Shown piece by piece: positions 51,469-61,361 of a stretch of 64,000 nucleotides of DNA. A program made the translations under genes and the position numbers. Position 1 is the stretch's first letter. The number at the start of each line of letters is the position of its first letter. A model generated the notes under the pieces. That model searched no databases, was not told the DNA's origin, and saw nothing but the letters and a program-made list of their open reading frames with translations. Source of the DNA: Dietzia psychralcaliphila (lineage in GTDB: Bacteria > Actinomycetota > Actinomycetes > Mycobacteriales > Mycobacteriaceae); contig NZ_CP015453.1 of the NCBI RefSeq assembly GCF_003096095.1, positions 3,596,001 through 3,660,000 of the forward strand. Reading direction: 5' to 3'.

Positions 51469-51903
51469 ATGCGCCTGTGGAGCATCCATCCCGACCAGCT
51501 CGACCGCGCCGCGCTGGTCGCCGGGTGGCGCGAGGGGTTGCTGGCTCAGAAGGTACTCCGCGGACTCACCAAGGGCTATCTCCATCACCCGCAGCTGGAG
51601 CGATTCCGCACGATGCGCGATCCTGTCGCCGGGATCGCCACCTGGCTCCACGGGCTGGCCGACGCCGCCGATGCGCGCGGCTACCGCTTCGACCGCACGC
51701 GGATCGCGCTGCCCGCGGGCGGCGGTCGTCTCGATCTGACCGACGGGCAGCTCGCCCTGGAGTGGCGGCACCTGCGGGACAAGCTGGGGGTGCGCGACCC
51801 GGCCTGGCTCGGCGGACTCACGACACCGCGGTCCCACCCGATGTTCGATCTCGTCCCGGGGCCGGTTGCGGCCTGGGAACGCTCACCGCACCCGGAGGCC
51901 TGA
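51469..51903 (+). CDS. Pyrimidine dimer DNA glycosylase-like protein
   Basis: 144 residues beginning MRLWSIHPDQLDRAALVAGW, the strongly conserved start of the endonuclease V/pyrimidine dimer glycosylase-like family, with LLAQKVLRGLTKGYLHHPQLERF next. The characterised phage T4 enzyme uses its N-terminal amine; here residue 2 is Arg, so the mechanism may differ. It shares a short promoter region with the AlkD-like gene, and lies four bases before the esterase gene on the same strand. Confidence 0.8.
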   Translation: MRLWSIHPDQLDRAALVAGWREGLLAQKVLRGLTKGYLHHPQLERFRTMRDPVAGIATWLHGLADAADARGYRFDRTRIALPAGGGRLDLTDGQLALEWRHLRDKLGVRDPAWLGGLTTPRSHPMFDLVPGPVAAWERSPHPEA

Positions 51904-51906
51904 CCC

Positions 51907-53199
51907 GTGCTGCCGTTACTCCTCGTCCCGCCCGCCCTGTCGACGGTTCTGGCGCTGACCCCGGTCCGCACACCGTTCCCCGCCGCGGCCGCGGGCTGGG
52001 TGATCGGCCTCCCGGCGCTGGAGTTGCCGCTGCACGTGGGTGCGGGCGTGGTCGCGGTGACGGCGGGTGCGCTGACCCGCCGCCCGGTCACCGGCACCGG
52101 ACTCGCGGGAGCGGGGCTGGCGGCGCTGACCTGCGCCGGCCTTGCCGTGGTGCAGGCCCGGCAGCTCGCCGCGACCCGCGCCCTGGACCGCGCGTTCGAT
52201 GAATCCGCGCGGGCGGACGCCGGGACCACCGAACACGCTGGGTCTGCCGACCACACAGGGCCGACACCAGTCGGCCGGGCCGAGCCGGTAGACACCGAGA
52301 ACACGACGACGACGAGGTCCGCCGCCCGCCACCGGACGCCGTGGTCCAGAGTGCTCCTCCAGCCGTGGCCCCTCCGGCCGCGCGCCGTGGAGGCCCGCAC
52401 CCGCCTCTCCTACGGGCCCGATACCCGCGCCACCCGCTTCGACCTCTACACCGGTAAAGGAACCGATCGCGTGCGGGGCGTGCTGATCCACATCCACGGT
52501 GGGCACTTCCGTGCGGGCGGGCCGAGTCGGGAGTCGCGGGCGATGCTTTTCGAGCACGCGCTCCGGGGCTGGGCCGCGATCAGCACCACCTATCACCTGT
52601 CACCCACGCCGGAGGCGGGCTTCCCGCAGCATCTGGTGGACATCAAACGGCTGATCCACTGGATCCGGACGGAGGGACCGCTGCACGGCATCCCGGCGGA
52701 CGCCCCGATCGTGGTGGCGGGCAGTTCGGCCGGCGCCCACATCGCCATGATGACCGCGTTGACCGCCGGCGATCCGCAGTTCCAACCCGGTTTCGAGGAC
52801 CTCGACACCACGCTCGCCGGCGCGATCGGGCTCTACGGCTACTACGGCCGCCTGGGCGCGGACACCAAGGAGGTCTCCGACCCGGTCCGCCACCCCGCGG
52901 AGGGAGCCCCTCCGATCGCGGTCATCCACGGCACCGCCGACATGTACACCCCGGTCAAGGGCTCCCGCAGGCTGGTTCGGCACCTGCGGGGTGGGTCGTC
53001 GAACCCTGTGGTCTACGCCGAGCTCCCCGGCGCGCAACACGGGTTCGACGCGGTGCAGTCGGCCCGCTACCTCGCGGTGGTCGCGGCGATCGCGAGGTTC
53101 ACCGAGCCGCTGGCCGAGTCGGGCGTATCGTCGCCTCGGTGCCGGCCTACCGAGCAGGATCACACCGAGGAGAGGGGCAACCATGCCGTTGAGTGGTGA
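51907..53199 (+). CDS. Membrane-anchored alpha/beta hydrolase (esterase/lipase)
   Basis: 430 residues. Two or three hydrophobic segments in the first 95 residues ([32 protein letters not shown]) precede a linker and a hydrolase domain with HIHGGHF oxyanion motif (near 197), nucleophile GSSAGAH (Ser274), Asp in [10 protein letters not shown] and His in GAQHGFD. This is the hormone-sensitive-lipase-like type common in mycobacteria. GTG 51907. Its last 17 bases overlap the Ddn-like gene. Confidence 0.88.
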   Translation: MLPLLLVPPALSTVLALTPVRTPFPAAAAGWVIGLPALELPLHVGAGVVAVTAGALTRRPVTGTGLAGAGLAALTCAGLAVVQARQLAATRALDRAFDESARADAGTTEHAGSADHTGPTPVGRAEPVDTENTTTTRSAARHRTPWSRVLLQPWPLRPRAVEARTRLSYGPDTRATRFDLYTGKGTDRVRGVLIHIHGGHFRAGGPSRESRAMLFEHALRGWAAISTTYHLSPTPEAGFPQHLVDIKRLIHWIRTEGPLHGIPADAPIVVAGSSAGAHIAMMTALTAGDPQFQPGFEDLDTTLAGAIGLYGYYGRLGADTKEVSDPVRHPAEGAPPIAVIHGTADMYTPVKGSRRLVRHLRGGSSNPVVYAELPGAQHGFDAVQSARYLAVVAAIARFTEPLAESGVSSPRCRPTEQDHTEERGNHAVEW

Positions 53200-53632
53200 A
53201 TACGAACCCAGCCCCAGCACGTGGGTGCGGGAGCATGTCGAGCGGTATGAGGCGAGCGACGGGGCTTCGGGCTCGGAGCTGTCGGGCAGGCCCGTGGTGA
53301 TCGTGACCACGGTGGGCAGGAAGTCGGGGAAGCTGCGCAAGACCCCCCTGATGCGAGTCGAGCACGAGGGCTCCTACGCCGCCGTGGCCTCGCTGGGCGG
53401 CGCGCCCACCCATCCGGTCTGGTACTGGAACATCAAGGCCGACCCACATGTGGAGTTGCGGGACAGGGACCGGGTCGGCGACTTCACCGCCCGCGAGCTG
53501 ACCGGCCCGGAACGCGACCTGTGGTGGGATCGGGCCGTGGCGGTGTATCCCGACTACCGCGATTACCAGGAGAACACCGAGAGGACCATCCCCGTGTTCG
53601 TCTTGGAGCCGCGGGACCGGACGCTCGCCTAA
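53183..53632 (+). CDS. F420-dependent nitroreductase (Ddn) family protein
   Basis: 149-residue split-barrel protein: [33 protein letters not shown] (near 37-69) and the family closing [18 protein letters not shown]. Ddn-type proteins of mycobacteria bind deazaflavin F420 and reduce quinones or nitro-drugs; some homologues bind other flavins or fatty acids. ATG 53183 has AGGAGAGGGG upstream. It is probably co-transcribed with the preceding esterase. Confidence 0.92.
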   Translation: MPLSGEYEPSPSTWVREHVERYEASDGASGSELSGRPVVIVTTVGRKSGKLRKTPLMRVEHEGSYAAVASLGGAPTHPVWYWNIKADPHVELRDRDRVGDFTARELTGPERDLWWDRAVAVYPDYRDYQENTERTIPVFVLEPRDRTLA

Positions 53633-53676
53633 CCGGACAGCCAAGCCCGGTTCCCTGCCACCTCAGGAGGCCTAGA

Positions 53677-54603
53677 ATGCGCCGAACCGCTCTCGTCCTC
53701 GGATGCGGCGGAACGATCGGTAGCGCCTGGATGATCGCGGCCCTGCACGCCCTCGCCGAGCAGACCGGCTTCGACGCCCGCGACGCGCACGTCCTGCTGG
53801 GCACCTCGGCCGGTGCCGAGTTGGTGACCATGTTGAGCGGCGCCGGAATCGACGAGCTGGTGGACATGCAGCGCGGACGGGCGCAGGACCCCCGACTCCG
53901 GGAGCACATCGCGTCCACCCCGCCCGGTAGGCCCCCGATGCCCCGGCTGCCCCTGCTCAATCCCGGACTCCTGCGCACGCGCTCCGGCCTGGCCGCCCTC
54001 ACCGGTATCGCTCCCACCGGGCGCGGCGACATGGAGTGGTTGCAGCGGCTGGCCGAGGGCTTCGAGGTCGGTGCCTGGCTTCCCCACCCTGACGCCCGGA
54101 TGGTCGCCTACGACGTCCTGGCCGGTGAACGGGTCGTCTTCGGTGCACCGGGCTCACCCATCGCGACCGTCGGTGAGGCGCTGCGGGCGTCCTGGTCGAC
54201 ACCCGGGTGGATGCCGCCGGTCCCCATCGGAGACCGGATCTTCGTCGACGGGGGCATGGGTTCGACCGCATCGGTGGACCTGCTCACCCCGGAGGACGCG
54301 GATCTGGTGTACGTCCTGGCCCCGTTGGCCTCGGCGTCCGGCGTCCGCGTGCCCGGCCCCGGCGGCCGGATCGAATACCGGCTGATCCGACGCCCGATGT
54401 CCGCCGGGCTGGCCACCGAGATCGCGGCAGTCCGGGCGCGCGGGACCACCGTCGTCCCGATCCTGCCCACGGCCCGCGACCTCGCGGGTCTGGGCGCCCA
54501 CTTCATGAGCTCGTCCCACCGGGAGGCGGCGTTCGAGCACTCCATGACGACGGCTCCTGAGACGGTCCGTGCCGCGCTGAGCGAAGCCGGGGTCGGCGCG
54601 TGA
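53677..54603 (+). CDS. Patatin-like phospholipase
   Basis: 308-residue acyl hydrolase with a Ser-Asp dyad. Phosphate/oxyanion loop GCGGTIG (9-15), nucleophile GTSAG (Ser44) and Asp in DGGMGS (near 191). There is no signal peptide. CAGGAGG precedes the ATG. It lies 44 bases after the Ddn-like gene on the same strand and converges with the glutaminase gene. Bacterial patatins hydrolyse phospholipids or triacylglycerol. Confidence 0.92.
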   Translation: MRRTALVLGCGGTIGSAWMIAALHALAEQTGFDARDAHVLLGTSAGAELVTMLSGAGIDELVDMQRGRAQDPRLREHIASTPPGRPPMPRLPLLNPGLLRTRSGLAALTGIAPTGRGDMEWLQRLAEGFEVGAWLPHPDARMVAYDVLAGERVVFGAPGSPIATVGEALRASWSTPGWMPPVPIGDRIFVDGGMGSTASVDLLTPEDADLVYVLAPLASASGVRVPGPGGRIEYRLIRRPMSAGLATEIAAVRARGTTVVPILPTARDLAGLGAHFMSSSHREAAFEHSMTTAPETVRAALSEAGVGA

Positions 54604-54622
54604 CACCGGCCCGGCGGAGCGC

Positions 54623-54714
54623 CACCGGGCCGCGCGCCATGTGACCGGACGGGAACCGTCACCGGCCGAGACTCACCGGGCCGCGCGTCGGGTGACCGGC
54701 CGGGACCCGTCACC
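54623..54714. repeat. 41-bp direct duplication at the 3' end of the glutaminase gene
   Basis: 54623-54663 and 54674-54714 are near identical (shared CACCGGGCCGCGCG, GTGACCGG, GGGA, CCGTCACC). The second copy is the final codons of the glutaminase gene; the first lies in the intergenic space after it. Confidence 0.75.
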
Positions 54715-55929
54715 GAAGTCCGGGTCGGGTAGGCGGCGGCCGGGATCCGCCAACCCCACCAGGTGCCCGTCCAGCGACAACCGCCGCATGGACTCGAGCA
54801 GCATCCGGCGCGCGCTCGAGTTGACCGAGGACACCCGGCTCAGGTCGAGGGTCACCTCCCCCTCACCCGGCGGGATCTCGGCCAACCGACGCAACACCTG
54901 CTCGGCGCTCGCGAAGGTCATCGGCCCCTGGAGGCGGAAGGTACGCCTGCCGGTGATCTCGTCGAACCGCACCGAGCGGACCGCCTCCACCTCGGTCACC
55001 GTGGTGTTCATCAGGTGCAGTTCCAGATCCCGCGAGAGTCGCTCGAAGGTCCGCACGCCCTCGACGCTGTGGCCGTGCTCGTCGAGACGTGGCGAGAAGA
55101 CGCCCAGCCCCACCTGGCCGGGCAGGGCACCGAAGATCCCGCCGGACACCCCGCTCTTCGCGGGGATACCGACGGTGGACATCCAGTCGCCGGCCGCGTC
55201 GTACATCCCACACGTGGCCATGATCGCGAGCACCTGCCGGGCCACCGCCGCCGAGACGACGCGCTCACGGGTGACGGGGTTGACCCCGCCGGTCGCCAGG
55301 GTCACGGCCATCACCGCGAGGTCGCGGACGGTCACCCGGTAGGCGCACTGTCGGGTGTATCCCCGCACGATCTCGTCGGGGTCGTCCTCGATGATCCCGC
55401 CGGCCCGGACGAGGTTGGCCATCGCCCTGTTCCGGAACGCCGTGCGGAGTTCCGAGTTCATGACGACGGTGTCCACCTCCAGGCGCCGACCGGCGAACGA
55501 CGACAAGCCGGTGGCCAGCGCCTCGTCGCGCTCCTCCTCGCTCGCGCCGACCGGCCCGACGAGGGTGTGCGTGGTGATGGCTCCGATGTTGATCATCGGG
55601 TTCCGGGGCCGGCCGCTGTCCCTCTCCAGGGAGATCTGGTTGAACGCGTCTCCGGACGGTTCCACCGCCACCTTCTCCAGGACCGCCTCGATCCCGCGGT
55701 CTCGCAGTGCCAGCGCGTAGGCGAACGGTTTACTCATCGACTGGATGGTGAACTCGGCATCGGCGTCGCCGGCGGTGTAGACGACACCGTCCATGGTGCA
55801 GGCGGCCACGGCGAACCGATCCGGGTCCACTGCGGCGAGCTCGGGGATGTAGTCGGCGAGCCGGCCGTCCGCGCCCGTCGAACAGAGGTCGCGGATCTCG
55901 AGTAGATAGTCAGGCACCGGGGTCTTCAC
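54673..55929 (-). CDS. glsA: Glutaminase with C-terminal STAS domain
   Basis: 418 residues. The N-terminal ~305 residues are a serine-dependent beta-lactamase-like glutaminase that hydrolyses L-glutamine to glutamate and ammonia: catalytic SMSK (Ser64, Lys67), [33 protein letters not shown] and [14 protein letters not shown]. Residues ~320-405 form a STAS domain ([24 protein letters not shown]), as seen in the longer actinobacterial glutaminases. The STAS part may bind a nucleotide or partner. ATG 55929. It converges with the patatin gene. Confidence 0.94.
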   Translation of the reverse strand: MKTPVPDYLLEIRDLCSTGADGRLADYIPELAAVDPDRFAVAACTMDGVVYTAGDADAEFTIQSMSKPFAYALALRDRGIEAVLEKVAVEPSGDAFNQISLERDSGRPRNPMINIGAITTHTLVGPVGASEEERDEALATGLSSFAGRRLEVDTVVMNSELRTAFRNRAMANLVRAGGIIEDDPDEIVRGYTRQCAYRVTVRDLAVMAVTLATGGVNPVTRERVVSAAVARQVLAIMATCGMYDAAGDWMSTVGIPAKSGVSGGIFGALPGQVGLGVFSPRLDEHGHSVEGVRTFERLSRDLELHLMNTTVTEVEAVRSVRFDEITGRRTFRLQGPMTFASAEQVLRRLAEIPPGEGEVTLDLSRVSSVNSSARRMLLESMRRLSLDGHLVGLADPGRRLPDPDFGDGSRPVTRRAAR

Positions 55930-56104
55930 GACCTCAGGGTGTCATGGAGCTCCGTGGCCGCGCGCCTCGACGAGATGCCCGAGAACGATCGGGGCGGTGT
56001 CACCGAGGTTAACGGGAGTACAACGATCGTGTCTCACCGGTTTCCCCGGACCCGGGCGCACCCACACACTGAGGTCAACCTCGACCCTCGACGAAAGGTT
56101 GCTC

Positions 56105-56707
56105 ATGAAGCGGACGATCGCAGTAACGGGAGCCATCGGCCTCGCAGTGTTCATGGGGGCGTGCGGCACGGATGATTCCGCCGACGACGCCACCACGGCT
56201 GAAGAGACCACGATGACCACGGAGATGACCACCGAAGAGATGACCGAGGAGGAGATGACGGAAGAGCCGGCCGCCACCGGCGACATCGTCGACACCGCGG
56301 TCGCTGCGGGCAACTTCACCACCCTCACCCAGGCGATCGAGGCAGCGGGACTGGTCGAGACCCTCAAGGGTCCCGGACCCTTCACGGTGTTCGCGCCGAC
56401 CGATGAGGCCTTCGAGGCACTGCCGGACGGCCAGCTCGACGAGCTCCTCGCCGACCCCACGGGTGACCTGGCCCAGATCCTGCAGTTCCATGTGATCGAG
56501 GGTGAGGTCATGGCCGAGGACGTCATGGGGATGGACGGCGAGATGGTCGAGACCCTCCAGGGCGCCGAGTTCACCGTCGAGGTGGAGGGCGAGGCCGTCA
56601 CCCTGGTGGACGGTGCCGGTAACCGGATCACCGTCATCCAGACCGACGTGCCGGCGACCAACGGCGTCATCCACGCGATCGACGGGGTCATGATGCCCCC
56701 CGCCTGA
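56105..56707 (+). CDS. Fasciclin-domain lipoprotein (MPT83-like)
   Basis: 200 residues. Lipobox FMGAC gives lipidated Cys20; a strongly acidic Thr/Glu/Met repeat linker ([18 protein letters not shown]) follows, then one fasciclin domain (70-200) with [15 protein letters not shown] and the H-box ILQFHVIEG. It is surface-anchored and resembles mycobacterial MPT83/MPT70, likely adhesive or cell-wall binding. ATG 56105 has AAAGG upstream. The 175-base leader (55930-56104) contains no other gene. A strong terminator follows. Confidence 0.93.
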   Translation: MKRTIAVTGAIGLAVFMGACGTDDSADDATTAEETTMTTEMTTEEMTEEEMTEEPAATGDIVDTAVAAGNFTTLTQAIEAAGLVETLKGPGPFTVFAPTDEAFEALPDGQLDELLADPTGDLAQILQFHVIEGEVMAEDVMGMDGEMVETLQGAEFTVEVEGEAVTLVDGAGNRITVIQTDVPATNGVIHAIDGVMMPPA

Positions 56708-56741
56708 TCCGCACGACAGCGGCACCGCACCACAACGGCAC

Positions 56742-56778
56742 CGCCCCGGTTCGACCCGTGACGGGTCAGGCCGGGGCG
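56742..56778. terminator. Strong hairpin terminator after the fasciclin gene
   Basis: CGCCCCGGTTCGACCCG (56742-56758) pairs with CGGGTCAGGCCGGGGCG (56762-56778) across loop TGA, with two G-T pairs and one mismatch. It starts 35 bases after the stop and precedes the converging FAD-Rieske gene. Confidence 0.8.
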
Positions 56779-56878
56779 TGCTCCGTTCTCGGGCGACCTC
56801 CATCGGCTCATCCGCACCGCGGGCGACCGCCCGGCGTCCCCTCCGAGCCCTGGACGATCGTCCGGGTGACGGGCCCGG

Positions 56879-58339
56879 TCAGTTCTCGTCGTAGCGCTTG
56901 AGGTCCCGGGTCGCCGGACCCTCGATCAGCTCGCCGCACGCCGAGAATCGCGAACCGTGCCACGGGCAGTCCCACGACCGCTCGGCCTCGTTCCAACTCA
57001 GCGCGGCACCCATGTGCGGGCACAGGAGCCCGACCCTGCAGGTCTGGCCGTCGTCCCCGGTCGCCTCGCCGATCGGCCGGACGGTGGGCCGGGGTGGACG
57101 CGCGGCCGCCTGCACGGCGGTGGCCGCGAGCTGCACCGGGAGGTCCGCGTACAGCGAGACCGACGTGCGCAGCATGCCGGTGACCGACGGCGTGCCAAAG
57201 GAAACCCGCGGGTCCCGGCCGCTGAGCCGATCCACCATGATGCCCGCCGCCGCCGGCGCGCCCGTGAGACCCCACTTGCTGTACCCGCCGGCGAAGTGCA
57301 CCCGACCCTTACCCCACGGCATGGGGCCGGACTTGGGCAGCAGCGTGACCGGGTGGAAGTCCTGCGCGGACCAGCCGTGGGTGAACTCGGCACCGGGAAA
57401 GTGCTTCGCGGCGTACTCGCGCAGCGAGTCGATCTTGGATTCGGTGCCCGCGGCCGTACCGGTGCGGTGGCCGTTGCCGCCCACGAGCAGCACTTCGCGG
57501 TCACCTACGGGCACGGTCCGCAGCGAACGGACCGGGCTCTCGACGGAGCCGTACATCCCCTCCTCCAGACCACCGGGGTAGTCGAACGCGCAGAGATAGG
57601 ACCGCTCGGCCTCCATCGACGCCACTGTCGGGCCGCGGTCCAGGGCCGGGGACGCGGTGGCCAGGACCACGTCCCGCGCCGTGCAGGTACCGCCGTCGCT
57701 GCGCACCTCGACGTGGGCGTCCCCGTCGCGACCGCGCACGTCCAGGCCCGTCACACGGGAGTGCTCGACGATCCGAACACCGAGCGCCGACGTCGCACGG
57801 GCCAGTGCCGCCAGCGCCTCGACGGGATCGAGTTGCATCTGGTCGGGCAGCTCCACGGCGGCCCGTGCAGGGAACGGGACATCGATCCGGTCGTACCACC
57901 GGGCGGGGAAGCCGAGGGCGTCGAGCGTGCGCTTCTCCGAACGCAGGGTCTTGGTCCCCTTGAGACCGCGGGAGAAGGTCACCGCCCGGCGTCGCTGCAC
58001 GTCCACCCCGTGGGAGCCGCAGAACTCCGCCCACCAGTCCAGGCCGTACTGATTGGCCTCCGCGTATGCGCGGGCGGTCTCGAGCCCGTGGTGCGATCGG
58101 ATGGTCGACAGCCGGGTGCCCTGCAGCACGGACACCTTGGCCGTGGTGGCCCCGCTGGCCCCCGCGCCTACGGTGTGGGCCTCCAGTACCACCACCGAAC
58201 TGCCCCGTGCGGCCGCGATCAGGGCGGTGATCAGACCGGTGAAACCCGCCCCCACCACCACTATGTCCACGTGCTCACCCTCGGGGAATTCCGCCACCGG
58301 GGGATCGATCGTCGTGCGTCGCCAGAATGATGTGCCCAT
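56879..58339 (-). CDS. FAD-dependent oxidoreductase with C-terminal Rieske domain
   Basis: 486 residues. The N-terminal DAO-type flavoprotein has VDIVVVGAGFTGLITALIAAARG (dinucleotide-binding, near 24-46) and GASGATTAKVSVLQG. The last 90 residues are a Rieske [2Fe-2S] domain with C-P-H (CPHMGAALSW) and C-P-W-H (CPWHGSRF). This fusion is widespread and probably oxidises an amine or amino-acid-like substrate with the iron-sulfur group passing electrons. ATG 58339 has GAGGAGA upstream. No membrane segment or signal peptide. Confidence 0.93.
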   Translation of the reverse strand: MGTSFWRRTTIDPPVAEFPEGEHVDIVVVGAGFTGLITALIAAARGSSVVVLEAHTVGAGASGATTAKVSVLQGTRLSTIRSHHGLETARAYAEANQYGLDWWAEFCGSHGVDVQRRRAVTFSRGLKGTKTLRSEKRTLDALGFPARWYDRIDVPFPARAAVELPDQMQLDPVEALAALARATSALGVRIVEHSRVTGLDVRGRDGDAHVEVRSDGGTCTARDVVLATASPALDRGPTVASMEAERSYLCAFDYPGGLEEGMYGSVESPVRSLRTVPVGDREVLLVGGNGHRTGTAAGTESKIDSLREYAAKHFPGAEFTHGWSAQDFHPVTLLPKSGPMPWGKGRVHFAGGYSKWGLTGAPAAAGIMVDRLSGRDPRVSFGTPSVTGMLRTSVSLYADLPVQLAATAVQAAARPPRPTVRPIGEATGDDGQTCRVGLLCPHMGAALSWNEAERSWDCPWHGSRFSACGELIEGPATRDLKRYDEN

Positions 58340-58436
58340 CGTGCGTCTCCTCTGAGCTCGGTACGAACCTCGCGCGGCCACTGTAAGGCCGCGCACCCCG
58401 GCTCGCACCCGCTGCGGATTGCCATCTCGGTGCGGG

Positions 58437-59930
58437 TCACGACGGTGTGGCCGGAGCCTGACCCCCTGAGGACACGGCGGGTCCGGCGCTGTCGATCACG
58501 CCGCGCAGTTCAGCAGCGAACTCGCCCGCGTCGCGCGCGACGAGCCGCGAGTAGCTCAGCACCAGCCCCGGAACCGCATACCGTGCGGACTGCCCGCTCA
58601 GCGCCCGCGTGCGCCAGCCCGCCCGGTCGAGCTCGCGCACCACCTCGTCGTCGTCGTATCCGGGCAGCAACACACACAGGTGCAACCCGGCCTCTACACC
58701 CGTCACACTGAGGCGGGGGCATTCCCGCGTGAGCGCGGCCACCAGGTGGTGACGCCGGTCGCTGTACACCCGCGCCGCCCTCGCCAGGTGCCGGTCCATC
58801 GCGCCGGAGCCGATGAACGCGCCCAGCGCCTCCGCGGGCAGCGTCGACGGGCCGCGCCGGTGCACGACGAGCCAACGATCGACCTCCCGACGCAACGCGG
58901 CCGGCGCCAGGCACCACGCCACGCGCAGGTCGGGGGCCACCGACTTGGACGACGTCCCCACGTACGCCACGTGACCGTCCGCGGCGGGCAGGGTGGCCAG
59001 CGCCGGCAGCGGGGCGACGCCGTAGCGGAACTCTCCGTCGTAGTCGTCCTCGATCACCAGCGACCCCGTCCGCTGCGCCCACTCGACCAGCGCCACCCGC
59101 CGGTCCACGCTCATACGATGCCCCAGCGGGAACTGGTGTGCGGGGGTGGTGAAGACGATCGCGCGGGCCGAGCCCAGCCGCGCCGCGTCCAGACCGCCGG
59201 GCTCCGCGGGATGGAACCGCACCTCGAGGTCGTGCTCACGGGCCATGAGCAGCGCGCCCCGGTACCCGGGGTCCTCCATGTGGAACGGCACCCGGCCATG
59301 TGCGGCGACGAACGCCGAACACAGGGCGGCGATCGCCGAGCGCGAGCTGTCGAACAGCAGCGGGTCCGCGGCGGCGATGCCCCGGTGACGGCGAAGGTGG
59401 TCGGCCAGCTCGGCACGCAGCGTGGGGCTCGGTTCCTCCCACGGGTTGAGCCCCGCCAGCCCCTGCGCCGCGGCCGCCCGCACCGCGGAGCGCCAGGCCC
59501 GCTGGTCCACCAGCGCGACGTCCGGGATACCGGGACGGAGATCGCGCGCCGACCTACCCCGACGGGGTTCGGGAACCGGCGGCGACCATGTCGTGGCGGA
59601 CCGAGACGACGACGAGCGCGACGACGACGAGGTGTCGCCCCCTCCGCGCGTCCGCGCCCCGGCCCGTGCCGCCAGACCCGCCCCGGCGGCGACCCGGGTG
59701 CCCGAGCCCTGGGTGGAGTCGGCGAAGCCGGCCGCCGAGAGTTCGTCGAACGCCCGGACCACGGTGCCGCGGGAGAGACCGGTCTGCTCGGCGAGCGCGC
59801 GCGTGGAGGGCAATCTGTCGCCGTCGGCCAGCGAACCGTCCGCGACCAGGTCGATGATGGCGTCCACCAGATCCGCGGTACCCGTCACCTGCCCCAGGAC
59901 CAGGGATCCGGGACGGGCGGTGCGGGCCAT
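58437..59930 (-). CDS. MocR/PdxR-family regulator (GntR HTH + aminotransferase fold)
   Basis: 497 residues. The N-terminal winged helix (LPSTRALAEQTGLSRGTVVRAFDEL, about 40-64) is GntR type; a Ser/Arg-rich linker (~85-125) leads to a fold-type-I aminotransferase domain with the PLP lysine in TSSKSVAP (Lys329). MocR proteins sense PLP or a PLP-ligand and usually control a divergent gene. Here the divergent gene is an AlaT-like aminotransferase, with AAGTGG-type boxes between. These resemble the boxes reported for corynebacterial PdxR, but no pdxST genes are in view. Confidence 0.93.
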   Translation of the reverse strand: MARTARPGSLVLGQVTGTADLVDAIIDLVADGSLADGDRLPSTRALAEQTGLSRGTVVRAFDELSAAGFADSTQGSGTRVAAGAGLAARAGARTRGGGDTSSSSRSSSSRSATTWSPPVPEPRRGRSARDLRPGIPDVALVDQRAWRSAVRAAAAQGLAGLNPWEEPSPTLRAELADHLRRHRGIAAADPLLFDSSRSAIAALCSAFVAAHGRVPFHMEDPGYRGALLMAREHDLEVRFHPAEPGGLDAARLGSARAIVFTTPAHQFPLGHRMSVDRRVALVEWAQRTGSLVIEDDYDGEFRYGVAPLPALATLPAADGHVAYVGTSSKSVAPDLRVAWCLAPAALRREVDRWLVVHRRGPSTLPAEALGAFIGSGAMDRHLARAARVYSDRRHHLVAALTRECPRLSVTGVEAGLHLCVLLPGYDDDEVVRELDRAGWRTRALSGQSARYAVPGLVLSYSRLVARDAGEFAAELRGVIDSAGPAVSSGGQAPATPS

Positions 59931-59957
59931 GGGCCCAGCCTAGGCGAGTCGGACCGA

Positions 59958-60025
59958 AAGTGGTCTCGAGGATTTGAGAAAAGTGGACCTTCTCACCGGT
60001 CCACTTCCACGGTGGGATGGTCCAC
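59958..60025. promoter_or_regulatory. MocR operator region with four AAGTGG-type boxes
   Basis: AAAGTGGTCT at 59957-59966, AAGTGGACC at 59981-59989, its exact inverse GGTCCACTT at 59998-60006, and GGTCCAC at 60019-60025 touching the aminotransferase start. The inner pair has an 8-base spacer. Such arrays of direct and inverted copies are typical of MocR binding sites. Confidence 0.75.
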
Positions 60026-61297
60026 ATGCAGATCTACCGCCAATCCCGACGCCTCCGCGACGTGCGCTACGACGTCCGCGGTCCCATCCTCACCGAGGCC
60101 ATGCGGCTGGAGTCCGGGGGCCACGACATCCTGCGACTCAACCTGGGGAACATGCACCCGTTCGGGCTCGAGGCGCGGCCCGAGATCGTCGAGGCCGTGG
60201 CCCGCGAACTCGGCAGCGGCCAGGCCTACTCGGACTCGCGGGGGATCCTGCCGGCCCGGGCGGCCGTGGCCGAGCACTACCGGCGCTGCGGCGTGCCCGG
60301 GATCCGCGCCGAGGACGTGTTCCTGGGCAACGGCGTGAGCGAACTCATCACGCTCGTCCTGCAAGCGCTGGTCGATCCCGGCGACGAGATCTTGGTCCCG
60401 GCGCCGGACTACCCCACCTGGACCGGCGCGGTGAACCTCACCGGCGGCGTGCCCGTGCACTACCTGGCCGACGAGTCCGACGGGTGGAACCCGTCGCTGG
60501 CGGACATCGAGTCCAAGGTCACCCCGCGCACGACCGCGCTCGTGTTGATCAACCCCAACAACCCGACCGGCGCCGTCTACAGCGCGGAGACCGTCCGGGG
60601 GATGGCCGACATCGCCCGCCGGCACGGGCTCGTCCTGCTCAGCGATGAGATCTACGAGAAGCTGATCTTCGGCGATGCCCGCCACCACCACGCGGCGCTG
60701 GCCGCCGGTGACGACGTGCTGTGCCTGACCTTCGGCGGCCTGTCCAAGGCGTATCGGGTGTGCGGATACCGGGCCGGCTGGGTCGCCGCGACCGGGCCTC
60801 TCGATAGGGCGCAGGACCTCCTCGAGGGGCTCACCCTGCTCGCCAACATGCGGGTGTGCCCCAACGTCCCGGGCCAGTACGCGATCCCTGTCGCATTGAC
60901 CGAGGACTCACCGTGGGGCGCCGACGTGATCGACCCCGACGGCCGGATCGAGCGGCAGCTGGCGCTGGCGACCGAGCGCCTGAACGCCATCCCGGGCGTG
61001 AGCTGCGTGGCGCCCCGCGGCGCGCTCTACTGCTTCCCCCGGCTGGACACCGAGATGTTCGGAATCCACAGCGACGAGGAACTGGTGCTGGACCTGCTGC
61101 GGTCCGAGCACGTCCTGGTCACCCACGGCACCGGCTTCAACTGGCCCGAACCCGACCATTTCCGGATCGTGTGCCTACCCGACGCCGCGGTGCTCGAGAA
61201 CGCGATCGGCAGGATCGCCGGGTACCTCGAGCGGCGCGCCGGGCTCCAGCTGGAATCCGGAGCTCCGACGCGAGGTCCGCTTTCCGCGATCGGGTAG
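60026..61297 (+). CDS. AlaT-like class I aminotransferase
   Basis: 423 residues, PLP-dependent fold type I. Sequence start RRLRDVRYDVRGPILTEAMRLE and INPNNPTGAVYS resemble the glutamate-pyruvate transaminase AlaT. The PLP lysine is Lys241 in GGLSKAYR, with YRAGW after it. It should transfer amino groups between alanine and 2-oxoglutarate. ATG 60026 fits GGTGGGA nine bases upstream; ATG 60017 is too close to it. Expression is probably controlled by the divergent MocR protein. Confidence 0.92.
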   Translation: MQIYRQSRRLRDVRYDVRGPILTEAMRLESGGHDILRLNLGNMHPFGLEARPEIVEAVARELGSGQAYSDSRGILPARAAVAEHYRRCGVPGIRAEDVFLGNGVSELITLVLQALVDPGDEILVPAPDYPTWTGAVNLTGGVPVHYLADESDGWNPSLADIESKVTPRTTALVLINPNNPTGAVYSAETVRGMADIARRHGLVLLSDEIYEKLIFGDARHHHAALAAGDDVLCLTFGGLSKAYRVCGYRAGWVAATGPLDRAQDLLEGLTLLANMRVCPNVPGQYAIPVALTEDSPWGADVIDPDGRIERQLALATERLNAIPGVSCVAPRGALYCFPRLDTEMFGIHSDEELVLDLLRSEHVLVTHGTGFNWPEPDHFRIVCLPDAAVLENAIGRIAGYLERRAGLQLESGAPTRGPLSAIG

Positions 61298-61318
61298 CGG
61301 TTCCCGACCGGAACGGCT
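61296..61318. terminator. Short hairpin between aminotransferase and mycolyltransferase genes
   Basis: AGCGGTTCC (61296-61304) pairs with GGAACGGCT (61310-61318) with one mismatch across a 5-base loop, starting at the aminotransferase stop codon. It separates two converging genes. Confidence 0.45.
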
Positions 61319-61361
61319 GGGCTCGCGACGCTGGGCGCCGGTCCAGGACACCGACGATGGC

